From Erwinia sp039023475 (lineage in GTDB: Bacteria > Pseudomonadota > Gammaproteobacteria > Enterobacterales > Enterobacteriaceae): a stretch of DNA of 64,000 bases. Below, piece after piece: positions 8,091 through 16,027 of this stretch. Below the pieces are notes generated by a model, which saw only the letters and a program-made list of their open reading frames with translations, made no database searches and was not told the origin of the DNA. Within the stretch, counting starts at the first letter, position 1. Every line of letters begins with the position of its first letter. The stretch lies in assembly GCF_039023475.1 (NCBI RefSeq), contig NZ_JBCHVB010000001.1, positions 310,001 to 374,000 on the forward strand, in the 5' to 3' direction. The translations under genes were made by a program, and so were the position numbers.

Positions 8091-9161
8091 ATGAAGCGTA
8101 AGAGTTTTGCAGCGGTCACGTCGCAGCAGGTGGCGCAACTGGCGGGTGTGTCGCAGTCGGCGGTATCACGGAGTTTTACGCCTGGGGCGAGCATCTCTCC
8201 GGCGACCCGTGAAAAAGTGCTGAAGGCGGCCAGGGAGCTTGGCTATCGCCCGAACGCGATTGCCCGCTCCCTCAATACCGCCCGGTCACGCATCATCGGG
8301 GTGGTGATCTCCTATTTCGATAATCAGTTTTACCCGCAGGTTCTGGAGGCGCTGGCGCAAAAACTGGATACCCTCAACTATCACCTGCTGCTGTTTGTGG
8401 GTGACAGAGATGGCAACGTCGACCGGATTTTCGATCAGATCATGCAGTACCGGGTTGACGGCATCGTGCTCGCCTCCGTCGTCCTTTCGCTGGATCTCTC
8501 TGAAGAGTGTCTGGCCGCCGGTATTCCGGTCGTCCTGTTTAACCGCAGCGAAGAGAGCGGCATGGCCTCAAGCGTGAACAGCAATAACGAGGCGGCGGCC
8601 CGGCAGATTGCCGAGTTCCTGATGGCCGGAGGGCACCAGCGCTATGCCTACGTCGGCGGGGTAGCCGATTCGTCGGTGAATATTGCCCGCCAGCGCGGCT
8701 ACCTGGCGGCGCTGCACGAGCAGGGATTCGACGATGTGCAAGTGGTCAATGGCAACTACGATACCCGGCAGACTATCCGCGCCGCCTATAGCCTTTTTTC
8801 AGCGATGCCGGTGCCCGACGCGATTTTTGTCGCCAACGATCACATGGCGCTGACGGTGATGGACGTGGCCCGCTACGAGTTTGGCCTGAAAATTCCGCAG
8901 GACGTTTCGGTGATTGGCTATGACGATACCGGCCCGTCCGGCTGGCCCTCATACGCTCTGACCTCGGTGTCGCAGCCGGTGCAGGAGATGGTGGAAGCGG
9001 CGATTACGCTGCTGATGAAGCAAATTGAGAGCGACACCATTGAGCCTGAGCAGATTACCGTGCCGGGCATTCTGGTGGTGCGCCACTCCGCCCGGCGTCC
9101 GCGCAGCGGCGTCATCGAAAAAGAGGGAATATCCCTGTTTCAGCCTCAGGAGGACAAATGA
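8091..9161 (+). CDS. LacI/GalR-family transcriptional regulator of the catabolic locus
   Basis: The 356-residue protein has the LacI helix-turn-helix at about residues 9-30 (VTSQQVAQLAGVSQSAVSRS), the hinge YRPNAIARSL, and a periplasmic-binding-like effector domain (about 65-335). It should repress both operons until a pathway metabolite binds. The linker between recognition helix and hinge helix is of ordinary length; a basic lead MKRKS precedes the HTH. The stop overlaps the ATG of the next gene (ATGA), so the regulator is the first gene of the rightward operon and probably autoregulates through the two ATACGTAT palindromes upstream. Confidence 0.9.
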   Translation: MKRKSFAAVTSQQVAQLAGVSQSAVSRSFTPGASISPATREKVLKAARELGYRPNAIARSLNTARSRIIGVVISYFDNQFYPQVLEALAQKLDTLNYHLLLFVGDRDGNVDRIFDQIMQYRVDGIVLASVVLSLDLSEECLAAGIPVVLFNRSEESGMASSVNSNNEAAARQIAEFLMAGGHQRYAYVGGVADSSVNIARQRGYLAALHEQGFDDVQVVNGNYDTRQTIRAAYSLFSAMPVPDAIFVANDHMALTVMDVARYEFGLKIPQDVSVIGYDDTGPSGWPSYALTSVSQPVQEMVEAAITLLMKQIESDTIEPEQITVPGILVVRHSARRPRSGVIEKEGISLFQPQEDK

Positions 9162-10129
9162 ACAAATTGCCCGGTTTCAGCCCTCAGTTCGACTCTATCC
9201 AGCAGTTTATTCTGACGCTGACCCACGTCGTCTGGGAGCAGAAGGATATTGGCCAGCTGGCCGATTTTTACGCCACGCCGGTGGTGTTCATTACGCCTGA
9301 GAAACAGCTTACCGATCTGTCACAGTTTATGCGCCATACCCTGGAGGCGATGTACAGCTTTCCGCAGCGCAGCGTGCTGACGGAAGATATCCTCTGCACC
9401 GAAGCGCCCGGCGGCGAGTATTACGCCTCTCAGCGCACCGTGGCCGCCATTCGCCATCAGGGCGAGGGCTTTTTCGGCCCGCCGACGGGCAGGAGCGTGT
9501 GGGTACGCACCTGGGCGGATCGCATCTGCGCCGGAGGGGCGATTCGCCAGGAGTGGCTTTTGCAGGATCGTGCGGCCATCGTTGCCCAGCTGGGGCTGGA
9601 CGTGCGTGAGTTTGCCCGTAGCCTTGGCGACGTCCGGGAACAGTTGGGGCTGGAAAACGCCCCGGCGGAGGAGCTGGACGCGCGCTGGGCCGGCGGCCCC
9701 GACGGGGATGACGTCGACGGCCCGGTGGCGGGGGTTATCGAACGCTATCTGACCATGTGGGCAGGCGGCAACGGCGGAACGGTACCCGGCCTCTATCACC
9801 CGGCCGCCACGCTGTATGCCCCGGGGCACTGTATGGGCACCGGCGAGGCGGAGATCGGTGCTCTGCTCTCCGGCTATCGCGCCTCGTTTGCCGACAGCGA
9901 AACCCAGCTGCACCACTTAATCGTGCGTAAAGACGCCAATGAGCCGGTGCGTATTTCGCTGCGCTGGTCGCTATTAACCTGGCATGACGGCTATGGAAAA
10001 TTTGGTGTGCCGACGCGAAAACCTGTTTCCATTACCGGCATCAGCCAGCTTGAATTACGCGACGGCTTAATTATCCGTGAATATCTGGGTATCGATGAAT
10101 TAGCCATTTGGTCGCAAATCGTTAAGTAA
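9158..10129 (+). CDS. Double NTF2/SnoaL-like domain protein A
   Basis: The 323-residue protein seems to consist of two NTF2-like (SnoaL type) alpha+beta barrels, about residues 10-155 and 185-320, joined by a Gly/Asp-rich linker. It is a paralogue of the next protein: both share a THxxW(E/D)xxDxG start in domain 1 and RW...YG..G.PT then LA...QI in domain 2. SnoaL-like folds serve as cyclases, dehydratases or isomerases on small molecules. There is no signal peptide. Translation is coupled to the regulator gene by an ATGA overlap. No catalytic residue set could be assigned, and the function within the pathway is unknown. Confidence 0.68.
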   Translation: MNKLPGFSPQFDSIQQFILTLTHVVWEQKDIGQLADFYATPVVFITPEKQLTDLSQFMRHTLEAMYSFPQRSVLTEDILCTEAPGGEYYASQRTVAAIRHQGEGFFGPPTGRSVWVRTWADRICAGGAIRQEWLLQDRAAIVAQLGLDVREFARSLGDVREQLGLENAPAEELDARWAGGPDGDDVDGPVAGVIERYLTMWAGGNGGTVPGLYHPAATLYAPGHCMGTGEAEIGALLSGYRASFADSETQLHHLIVRKDANEPVRISLRWSLLTWHDGYGKFGVPTRKPVSITGISQLELRDGLIIREYLGIDELAIWSQIVK

Positions 10130-10155
10130 TAAAAAAGTAATCATAAAATAATACC

Positions 10156-10177
10156 GGCCGCAATATCTGTTGTGGCC
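10156..10177 (+). other. Intra-operon stem-loop between the two NTF2-like genes
   Basis: GGCCGCAA pairs with TTGTGGCC (one G-U pair) around the loop TATCTG. No T-run follows, so this is not a canonical terminator. It may mark mRNA processing or damp expression of the downstream genes. Confidence 0.4.
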
Positions 10178-10250
10178 TGACATCATCCATTTACGTGGGT
10201 GCAGAAACCCTATTGTCTGAATATCACTGAACATCAATGCAGGAGGTCCT

Positions 10251-11393
10251 ATGTCTTCAACTGAAGTAACAAATAAAGCTCCAGCAGTACCCGAGAAAAA
10301 CAGTAATAAAACCCAGCGTGACGAGCCGGTATTACAGGTGGAACGCCGCGACTTTATTGATTTAGTGCCGGAGAAACGTCCGCGGGTACAATCATTACGC
10401 GGGTTTGATGATTGTTATACGGATATTGTCGATTATATTGTGCGCTGCACCCATAAAATATGGGACGAACGCGACGTAGGATTAATCTATACCCACTATA
10501 CGCACAACTGCGTTCTTTATAACGCGCTCGGCACCCTTTATACCCGCGAAGAGGTGGTGCAGGACACGCTTAAAAGGCTGGTGGCCTTCCCGGAACGTCG
10601 GGGCATGGCGACGCAGGTTATCTGGAACGGCAACGACGTTGACGGTTTTTATACCTCGCATCTGGTAACCGGTACGGGGCGCCATACCCAGTTCAGCCAC
10701 CTTGGCAAACCGACTAACCGCACTTATGTAACGCGCACCGTCGCCGACTGCATGATCCATGAGAACAAGATTTATCGCGAGTGGGTGGTAAGCGACAACA
10801 TGTCCCTGATGAAGCAGCTGGGGCTGGATACCAACGACATCGCCTGGAATATGGCGAAAGAGCAGTTTGATAAGGGTTTTCGCGTAACCGACATCGGTGA
10901 GAACGGTCGCATGCTGGGTCAGTATCCCCCGGAGATGACGTGCGACGTCTCTCTCGCCCATACCGACACCGAAGAGCAGTGCCTGCGCTGGATGCACGAA
11001 ATCTACAACGGCAGGATGCTGGGCAAAATCAAGGAGGTTTACGCCCCTAACGTGCAGTGGCACGGCCCGCTGATGAAAGAGCTTTACGGCGTGGCGTCCG
11101 TCACCCATCAGACGCTGGCGCTGATCGGCATGATCCCGGATGGCGCCTGGCTTCCCCAGCATATCTGCTCGAACCCCTGCGACGAGGGCGGCGTGAAGGT
11201 GGCGATCCGCTGGATTATAGAAGGGCATCACCTGGGCTACGGCGAGCTGGGCAAGCCGACCGGTGAACGGCTGTTCGTGATGGGTATGTCGCACTATCAC
11301 ATCGTGAACGGCAAGATTGTTGATGAGTGGGTGATTTACGATCACCTGGCGCTGCTGGCGCAAATCAAACTTGGACAGATGGAGAACGCATAA
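10251..11393 (+). CDS. Double NTF2/SnoaL-like domain protein B
   Basis: The 380-residue protein has a polar N-terminal extension of about 45 residues, then two NTF2-like domains (about 48-200 and 238-375) matching those of the preceding protein. Shared patterns include HKIWDERDVG in domain 1 and YGELGKPTGE in domain 2, the second followed by a glycine-lysine-isoleucine turn and LALLAQI. Ribosome site AGGAGG precedes the ATG. The 3' end overlaps the following dehydrogenase start (TAATG). The family includes SnoaL-like polyketide cyclases and scytalone-dehydratase-like enzymes. Two double-domain copies in one operon suggest a heteromeric enzyme or two successive steps; this is inference. Confidence 0.68.
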   Translation: MSSTEVTNKAPAVPEKNSNKTQRDEPVLQVERRDFIDLVPEKRPRVQSLRGFDDCYTDIVDYIVRCTHKIWDERDVGLIYTHYTHNCVLYNALGTLYTREEVVQDTLKRLVAFPERRGMATQVIWNGNDVDGFYTSHLVTGTGRHTQFSHLGKPTNRTYVTRTVADCMIHENKIYREWVVSDNMSLMKQLGLDTNDIAWNMAKEQFDKGFRVTDIGENGRMLGQYPPEMTCDVSLAHTDTEEQCLRWMHEIYNGRMLGKIKEVYAPNVQWHGPLMKELYGVASVTHQTLALIGMIPDGAWLPQHICSNPCDEGGVKVAIRWIIEGHHLGYGELGKPTGERLFVMGMSHYHIVNGKIVDEWVIYDHLALLAQIKLGQMENA

Positions 11394-12703
11394 TGTCTGC
11401 ACAGTCGATTGTTAATCAGGTTCGCTGGATCAAACGTCCGCAGGGACAGGACGAGAAGGCGGACCGTACGCTGACCGATACCGTCAGCGCTATTATCGCG
11501 CGAGTGAAGCAGGGCGGCGATGCGGCGCTGCGCGACTATTCGCAGCAGTTTGATAAGGTCGTACCGCAGCAGTTTGAGGTCACGGCCCAGGAAATTGAGC
11601 AGGCGCTGGCCGGGATGGATCCGCAGACCCGTCGCGACAGCGAGTTTGCCATCCAGCAGGTGCGCCGCTTTGCCCAGGCTCAGTTTGCCACCATGCTGCC
11701 GCTGGAGGTGGAAACCCTGCCGGGCGTGCACCTTGGACACCGCATTATCCCGGTAGAGACCGTAGGCTGTTATGTGCCTGGCGGCCGCTATCCCATCCTT
11801 TCCGCGCCGGTGATGTCGATAGTGCCCGCCACGGTGGCGGGCTGCGGGCAGATTGTCGCCTGTCTGCCTCCGGCTGCGCATCCGTCCATGATCGCCATCT
11901 GCCACCTGGCGGGGGCGCACCGTATCTTTAAGATCGGCGGGGCGCAGGCCATCGCCGCGATGGCGTGGGGAACGGAAAGCGTACCCGCGGTAGATAAAAT
12001 TGTTGGTCCCGGCAACGCCTTCGTTAACGAGGCCAAGCGCCAGGTATTTGGTAAGGTGGGCATCGACGCGCTTGCCGGACCGAGCGAGATCTTTACCGTG
12101 GCTGACGACAGCGCCGATCCGCGCATTCTTGCCGCCGATCTGCTGGCGCAGGCAGAGCACGATATCCATACCCGCGTCGGGCTGGCCACCACCAGCGCGG
12201 ATATTGCGACGCGTACGCTGGCCGAGATTGAGCGTCAGCTGGGCAACCTTCCGACCGCCGCCACGGCCGGTGAAGCCTGGCATCGTCAGGGCGAGATTGT
12301 CGTCTGCGACACGGAAGAGCAACTGATCGCCTTTGCTGACCATATGGCGACCGAACATCTGCAGGTTCATACCCGCGATCCGCACGCCACCGCCGCGAAG
12401 ATCCGTAACTACGGTTCACTGTTTATCGGACAAAATGCCAGCGTCGTCTTCTCGGATAAATGCTGTGGAACTAACCACACGCTGCCGACGATGGCCGCGG
12501 CGCGATATACCGGCGGACTCTGGGTGGGGGCATATGTGAAAGTGTGCACCCATCAGTGGATTGATGAGCAGGGCATCCCGGCGATTGCGGAGCCGGCTAT
12601 CCGCCAGAGCCGCACCGAGGGCATGCAGGCCCACCGCCGCGCGGCGGAAATTCGCTTGCGCCCGCAGGATATTGATGCGATCACCGCCGGCTCGCGGGAT
12701 TAA
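11393..12703 (+). CDS. Histidinol dehydrogenase-like NAD-dependent alcohol dehydrogenase, paralogue 2
   Basis: The frame is open further upstream, but the start is the ATG at 11393, which shares one base with the previous stop (TAATG) and follows a GGAG; this gives 436 residues. All catalytic positions of the superfamily are present: Gln253 and His256 (zinc), Glu321-His322, Asp355, His362 in GTNHTLPT, and His414. It is clearly homologous to the enzyme at 5130-6452 yet well diverged from it. Neither is in a histidine operon. The two may act on different alcohols of one route or on two enantiomers, as stereospecific pairs do elsewhere; that is inference. Confidence 0.85.
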   Translation: MSAQSIVNQVRWIKRPQGQDEKADRTLTDTVSAIIARVKQGGDAALRDYSQQFDKVVPQQFEVTAQEIEQALAGMDPQTRRDSEFAIQQVRRFAQAQFATMLPLEVETLPGVHLGHRIIPVETVGCYVPGGRYPILSAPVMSIVPATVAGCGQIVACLPPAAHPSMIAICHLAGAHRIFKIGGAQAIAAMAWGTESVPAVDKIVGPGNAFVNEAKRQVFGKVGIDALAGPSEIFTVADDSADPRILAADLLAQAEHDIHTRVGLATTSADIATRTLAEIERQLGNLPTAATAGEAWHRQGEIVVCDTEEQLIAFADHMATEHLQVHTRDPHATAAKIRNYGSLFIGQNASVVFSDKCCGTNHTLPTMAAARYTGGLWVGAYVKVCTHQWIDEQGIPAIAEPAIRQSRTEGMQAHRRAAEIRLRPQDIDAITAGSRD

Positions 12704-12715
12704 GTCAGAAACAAA

Positions 12716-12735
12716 GGCAGGCTGAAAGGCCTGCC
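12716..12735 (+). other. Stem-loop between the dehydrogenase and amidase genes
   Basis: GGCAGGC and GCCTGCC form a 7-bp stem around TGAAAG. No T-run follows, so transcription may continue into the amidase gene with reduced efficiency. Confidence 0.4.
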
Positions 12736-12757
12736 ACACCATTCAGGAACTTACCCT

Positions 12758-14071
12758 ATGCGCGCAATGCGTCTTGTTCCTCCGCTGGCGTGCTGCGAAG
12801 AGGTGGCACGGCGGCTTCAGGTTATCACCGACCATCAACATCTTAACGCTATCCTTGGGGTTAATGCCGATGCCATGGCGCAGGCTGAACGCTGCCAGAA
12901 GCTGCGGCGTAGCGGCACTCTGATTGGGCCTCTGCATGGCGTACCGCTGATCGTGAAGGACAACATCGCCTGCGCAGCCTCGCCAGTCACCCTTGGCTGT
13001 AAAGGGCTGGCATCGTTAAGGGCTGAGTCCGACGCGCAGGTTATCCGGCGTCTGCGGGCTGCGGGGGCCATTATTCTCGCCAGGGCGAACATGTCTGAGT
13101 TTGCTTTTGATGTTCGCTCACGTAGCTCTCTGGGCGGCGATGTGCGCAATCCTCTGGATCCCAGAGTAACCGCAGGCGGATCCAGCGGCGGCTGCGCTGC
13201 TGCCGTGGCAGCCGGTATGACCGACGGCGCGCTGGGAACGGATACCGGCGGTTCGGTTCGCATACCCTGTAGTTACACCGGACTTGTGGGGCTACGGCCC
13301 GCCTTCCGGCGTCAGATACTTGCAGGCGTTGCACCGTTGTCGATGAGTAAGGACACCGTCGGCCCTATGGCCCACAGCGTACGGGATGCGTCACTTTTAC
13401 ACGCCATTATGCACGGCGAGCCGCCGACGGAACCGCAGGCCGTATCGCTAAATTCGCTACGGCTGGGAGTGATTAGCGCGCTGCAAGGCGAAGATCCGGC
13501 TCAGCTTAAGGTCTGGCATTGTGCGCTGGAGAGGCTCCGGCACGCCGGCGTGACGATGGTTGAGGTGGAGCTGCCAATTCTTAAGGAAGTGGCATCTCAG
13601 CGCTGCCTCAGCCTCTCTGAGTTTCAGGTCGCCATCAACGGCTGGCTGGCGCTTCAGCAAAACGGGCCAGCCAGCCTGCGGGAAATTATTGCCTCCGGCA
13701 AATATCTCCCCGAGTTATTACCCCTGCTGGAACAGATGCTGACGTCGGGCAGTCTGAAAACGCCGCAGTGGCTCAACGGACGCCGCTTCCAGCGCCGCTT
13801 GCGTCAGGTTCTGAACCTTACCGCAGAACAATACCGTATCGACGCCTTTATCTATCCCACGGTCTGCCGCCAGCCGGTAAGCCTTGAAAAAATGCCGCCG
13901 GGGATCGCGCCCGAGCTGGCGGCCATCAGCGGTCTGCCTGCTATTACGTTGCCCTGTGGTAAGGCAGAAGGGGGGTTACCGGTTGGAATGGAGTTACTGG
14001 CAAAGACGCGGGATGAGCATTTTTTACTCTCCCTGGCATTGGGGTGTGAAAACGTCTTTTATCAGGAGTAA
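12758..14071 (+). CDS. Amidase signature family enzyme
   Basis: The 437-residue protein carries the amidase-signature Ser-cisSer-Lys triad: Lys67 in IVKDN, cis-Ser142 in GGSSGG, and nucleophile Ser166 in TDTGGSVRIP. Family members hydrolyse amides, including GatA and many catabolic amidases. No gatB or gatC is near, and the spacing after the second dehydrogenase gene (54 bp, no terminator) argues for a catabolic role in the rightward operon. At 437 residues it is slightly shorter than most relatives. A role in releasing the pathway substrate from an amide conjugate, or in removing ammonia from an intermediate, is possible but unproven. Confidence 0.85.
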   Translation: MRAMRLVPPLACCEEVARRLQVITDHQHLNAILGVNADAMAQAERCQKLRRSGTLIGPLHGVPLIVKDNIACAASPVTLGCKGLASLRAESDAQVIRRLRAAGAIILARANMSEFAFDVRSRSSLGGDVRNPLDPRVTAGGSSGGCAAAVAAGMTDGALGTDTGGSVRIPCSYTGLVGLRPAFRRQILAGVAPLSMSKDTVGPMAHSVRDASLLHAIMHGEPPTEPQAVSLNSLRLGVISALQGEDPAQLKVWHCALERLRHAGVTMVEVELPILKEVASQRCLSLSEFQVAINGWLALQQNGPASLREIIASGKYLPELLPLLEQMLTSGSLKTPQWLNGRRFQRRLRQVLNLTAEQYRIDAFIYPTVCRQPVSLEKMPPGIAPELAAISGLPAITLPCGKAEGGLPVGMELLAKTRDEHFLLSLALGCENVFYQE

Positions 14072-14073
14072 GT

Positions 14074-14172
14074 CATGCCTTATCTGTGCAATGCAGATGG
14101 TGAGACCTGCCTCAGGAATAAGGTGAAAGTTACCTCGGGAGGGTGCTCATTTCGTCATCACGGTGGGCGTTA
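14074..14172 (+). CDS. Possible 32-residue small ORF after the amidase gene
   Basis: An ATG two bases after the amidase stop opens a 32-codon frame with three cysteines and a basic, glycine-rich end. No family was recognised and no strong ribosome site is seen. It may be the relic of a longer gene, because the following bases to 14359 contain no convincing coding sequence. Low confidence that it is expressed. Confidence 0.2.
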
Positions 14173-14359
14173 ATCTGCTTTTTGTTCACCGGAGTCTGAT
14201 AACGTCCTTGAAGATGGTTATGTGGCAGTAAAGGATATTGCAACTCTTAGTGCGTAAACAGAATGCAGATCGGTGCGTGGATCTCCGCTCAGATACATTC
14301 ATGATGAATGTGTCACGCAGTTGTTTTGCCTGAAACAGCTTTACCTGTCAGCCGGGACT

Positions 14360-15244
14360 TTAAATTTTCCTCTTAAGGTAAAATTCACTCGCAAGATAAA
14401 AAGTGACGGCAATGAAAGTTATGCTCCCTCCCATTAGCGTATATCGGGTCGGCAGTTCGCTGAAGAAAAGCCAGACCCAGAAAGGACCCAGCACGATGTC
14501 GACTTGCGCAATCAGGCTAGCCTCCGCAGGGACCACGAGCCGGCTTCCAGTCATAAAGAGTAGATAACTCAGACTCTGGGTGGCAAGCGCAAAAACCAGC
14601 AGCCATCCCATATCCTGTAGTCCCGGAAAAGGAAGACCGCGAGGCATCATGATATAGCAGAATATGCCGCAGAGTGCGCAGGCCAGTGTCGTGACCGCTG
14701 GCAGATTCATCCCGGGCCACTTACCTGACATCACGATGCTTGCAGCAAAACCTGCCGTCATCGCCAGAGCCAGCAGATTACCTGAAATGTCGCCCGGGCC
14801 CGTCGCTGAAGTGGCCATAAGGATGACACCTCCCAGGCTCACAGCGGCAGACAGCAACGCGCGTTTTGTGATTTTTTCCCGCAGCATTATCCAACCCAGT
14901 CCCATAGCAAAAAAAGGAATGGTGGCATAGACCGTCATCACACCAGCAACGCTGGTGAGCTTCAGCGCCGCCACATAACAAAACATTGACGAAGCCATAA
15001 CCACAGCGGTGAGTAAACCCGGTAATCCCAGATCGCGCCGGAACGAAAAGTGGCGCATATAACCGCCCGCCGCTAGCAGCAGGCCAAGTGAGACGAAAGC
15101 AAACAGCGAGCGCCAGGCAACCATGGCCCAGGTGTTCATATCGAGTTGCCGCACGAAAATGCCGGCCGTACTCCACAGGATGGCTGACGAAAACACCAAA
15201 ATGAGTCCGGAAGCGCGCGGTGTTACTGCTTTACAGAGTGGCAT
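14360..15244 (-). CDS. EamA-family (DMT) transporter
   Basis: The 294-residue protein has about ten hydrophobic helices arranged as two EamA repeats of five, the usual architecture of DMT-superfamily metabolite exporters such as RhtA or YdcZ-like proteins. The N-terminal half begins ASGLILVFSSAILWSTAGI, the characteristic first helix. It is divergent from a TetR-family gene across only 55 bp, so that regulator probably controls it. The natural substrate (amino acid, drug or metabolite) cannot be read from the sequence. The gene belongs to an accessory block between the catabolic locus and tpx. Confidence 0.87.
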   Translation of the reverse strand: MPLCKAVTPRASGLILVFSSAILWSTAGIFVRQLDMNTWAMVAWRSLFAFVSLGLLLAAGGYMRHFSFRRDLGLPGLLTAVVMASSMFCYVAALKLTSVAGVMTVYATIPFFAMGLGWIMLREKITKRALLSAAVSLGGVILMATSATGPGDISGNLLALAMTAGFAASIVMSGKWPGMNLPAVTTLACALCGIFCYIMMPRGLPFPGLQDMGWLLVFALATQSLSYLLFMTGSRLVVPAEASLIAQVDIVLGPFWVWLFFSELPTRYTLMGGSITFIAVTFYLASEFYLKRKI

Positions 15245-15299
15245 TGCTTCTCCTCATCCTTTATAATTTTTATTAAATAAGTAAATCGGTCTAATTATT
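15245..15299. promoter_or_regulatory. Divergent promoter region of the EamA and TetR genes
   Basis: The 55-bp AT-rich spacer holds the promoters of both genes. It contains AAATCGGTCTAATT, part of an imperfect dyad close to the TetR start, a plausible operator. No perfect palindrome is present. Confidence 0.4.
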
Positions 15300-15908
15300 A
15301 TGGCAAAGAATGAGACGCGCAAACGACTGGTGAATTCAGGCATTAACGTTTTTCTTAAGCACGGGTATGAGGGCGGAGGAGTGACTGCCATTCTGAGCGA
15401 GGCGGGTATGCCAAAAGGGTCCTTTTACAATCTTTTTCCTAGCAAAGAGGCGTTTGCCTGTGCAGCGCTGGATGCCTATTTTGCATCATTTACAGAACTG
15501 AGAGCCGCGACGCTTTGCAACAGCAGCCTGACGCCCCGTGAACGTTTGATGAGCTGGCTTGCGGGACACAGGGGGTGTATTGAGCATCAGCCGGAAGCAG
15601 CGGGTTGTCTTGCAGGAATTCTTGGTCAGACGGGCGCGGTACGCAGTGAGAAAATCAGGCAAAGATTACTGGCGCTCTTTGCTTGCTGGGAACGCGATCT
15701 TATCGACTTGTTTCGCGATGCTCAGCTAATGCAGACGCTGTCACCCTCAATGACGCCTGAAGGTGCGGCCGCGTTGGTTATTAATCTCTATGAAGGCGTT
15801 ATGATACGAATCCGGGTGGAGGCAACGACCCGCCCTTATGATTTTCTGACGCAAATCCTGCCGGATATTATTTTTATTCAGCGAAATCCACCTGACAAAA
15901 ATGAATAG
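15300..15908 (+). CDS. TetR-family transcriptional regulator
   Basis: The 202-residue protein has the TetR N-terminal DNA-binding domain (about residues 5-50), with the recognition segment GMPKGSFYNLFPSKEAF. The C-terminal ligand domain (about 75-195) has a Cys in AAGCLAGILGQT, a pattern common in the NemR/YxaF-like group. It is transcribed divergently from the EamA transporter and upstream of a damaged LysE-type exporter, so it probably represses one or both exporters and is released by their substrate. Family call is firm; ligand and targets are inference. Confidence 0.87.
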   Translation: MAKNETRKRLVNSGINVFLKHGYEGGGVTAILSEAGMPKGSFYNLFPSKEAFACAALDAYFASFTELRAATLCNSSLTPRERLMSWLAGHRGCIEHQPEAAGCLAGILGQTGAVRSEKIRQRLLALFACWERDLIDLFRDAQLMQTLSPSMTPEGAAALVINLYEGVMIRIRVEATTRPYDFLTQILPDIIFIQRNPPDKNE

Positions 15909-16027
15909 CATTTTTATAAAGTTAATTGTTATGGAGAATTTTTAATATTATCGGGCACTGGTACAGTTACGCTATAGAGTTCAATATGACCAGGGTGGGT
16001 AGCATATAGAAAACAGGGAGAATGTTT

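Noticed and set aside
10482..11402. Minus-strand open frame (306 codons) opposite the second NTF2-like gene
   Set aside because: Antisense shadow of a coupled operon gene, with no start signal.
11342..12385. Long minus-strand open frame (347 codons) opposite the second HisD-like gene
   Set aside because: The plus-strand dehydrogenase explains the sequence fully; the antisense product is Arg/His-rich and resembles no family.
5130..12703. Annotation of the two dehydrogenases as histidine-biosynthetic hisD
   Set aside because: No other his genes are near, there are two copies, and both lie in an inducible-type operon with a transporter and LacI-type regulator.
12716..12735. Stem-loop before the amidase gene as an intrinsic terminator
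   Set aside because: No T-run follows; kept only as a possible processing or attenuation hairpin.
1665..14071. Assignment of the locus as the known dihydroxypropanesulfonate pathway
   Set aside because: HpsN-like enzymes, an SDR and a transporter fit, but no sulfolactate lyase or sulfite-handling gene is present, and the aldolase, bicupin, amidase and NTF2-like proteins are not part of that route.
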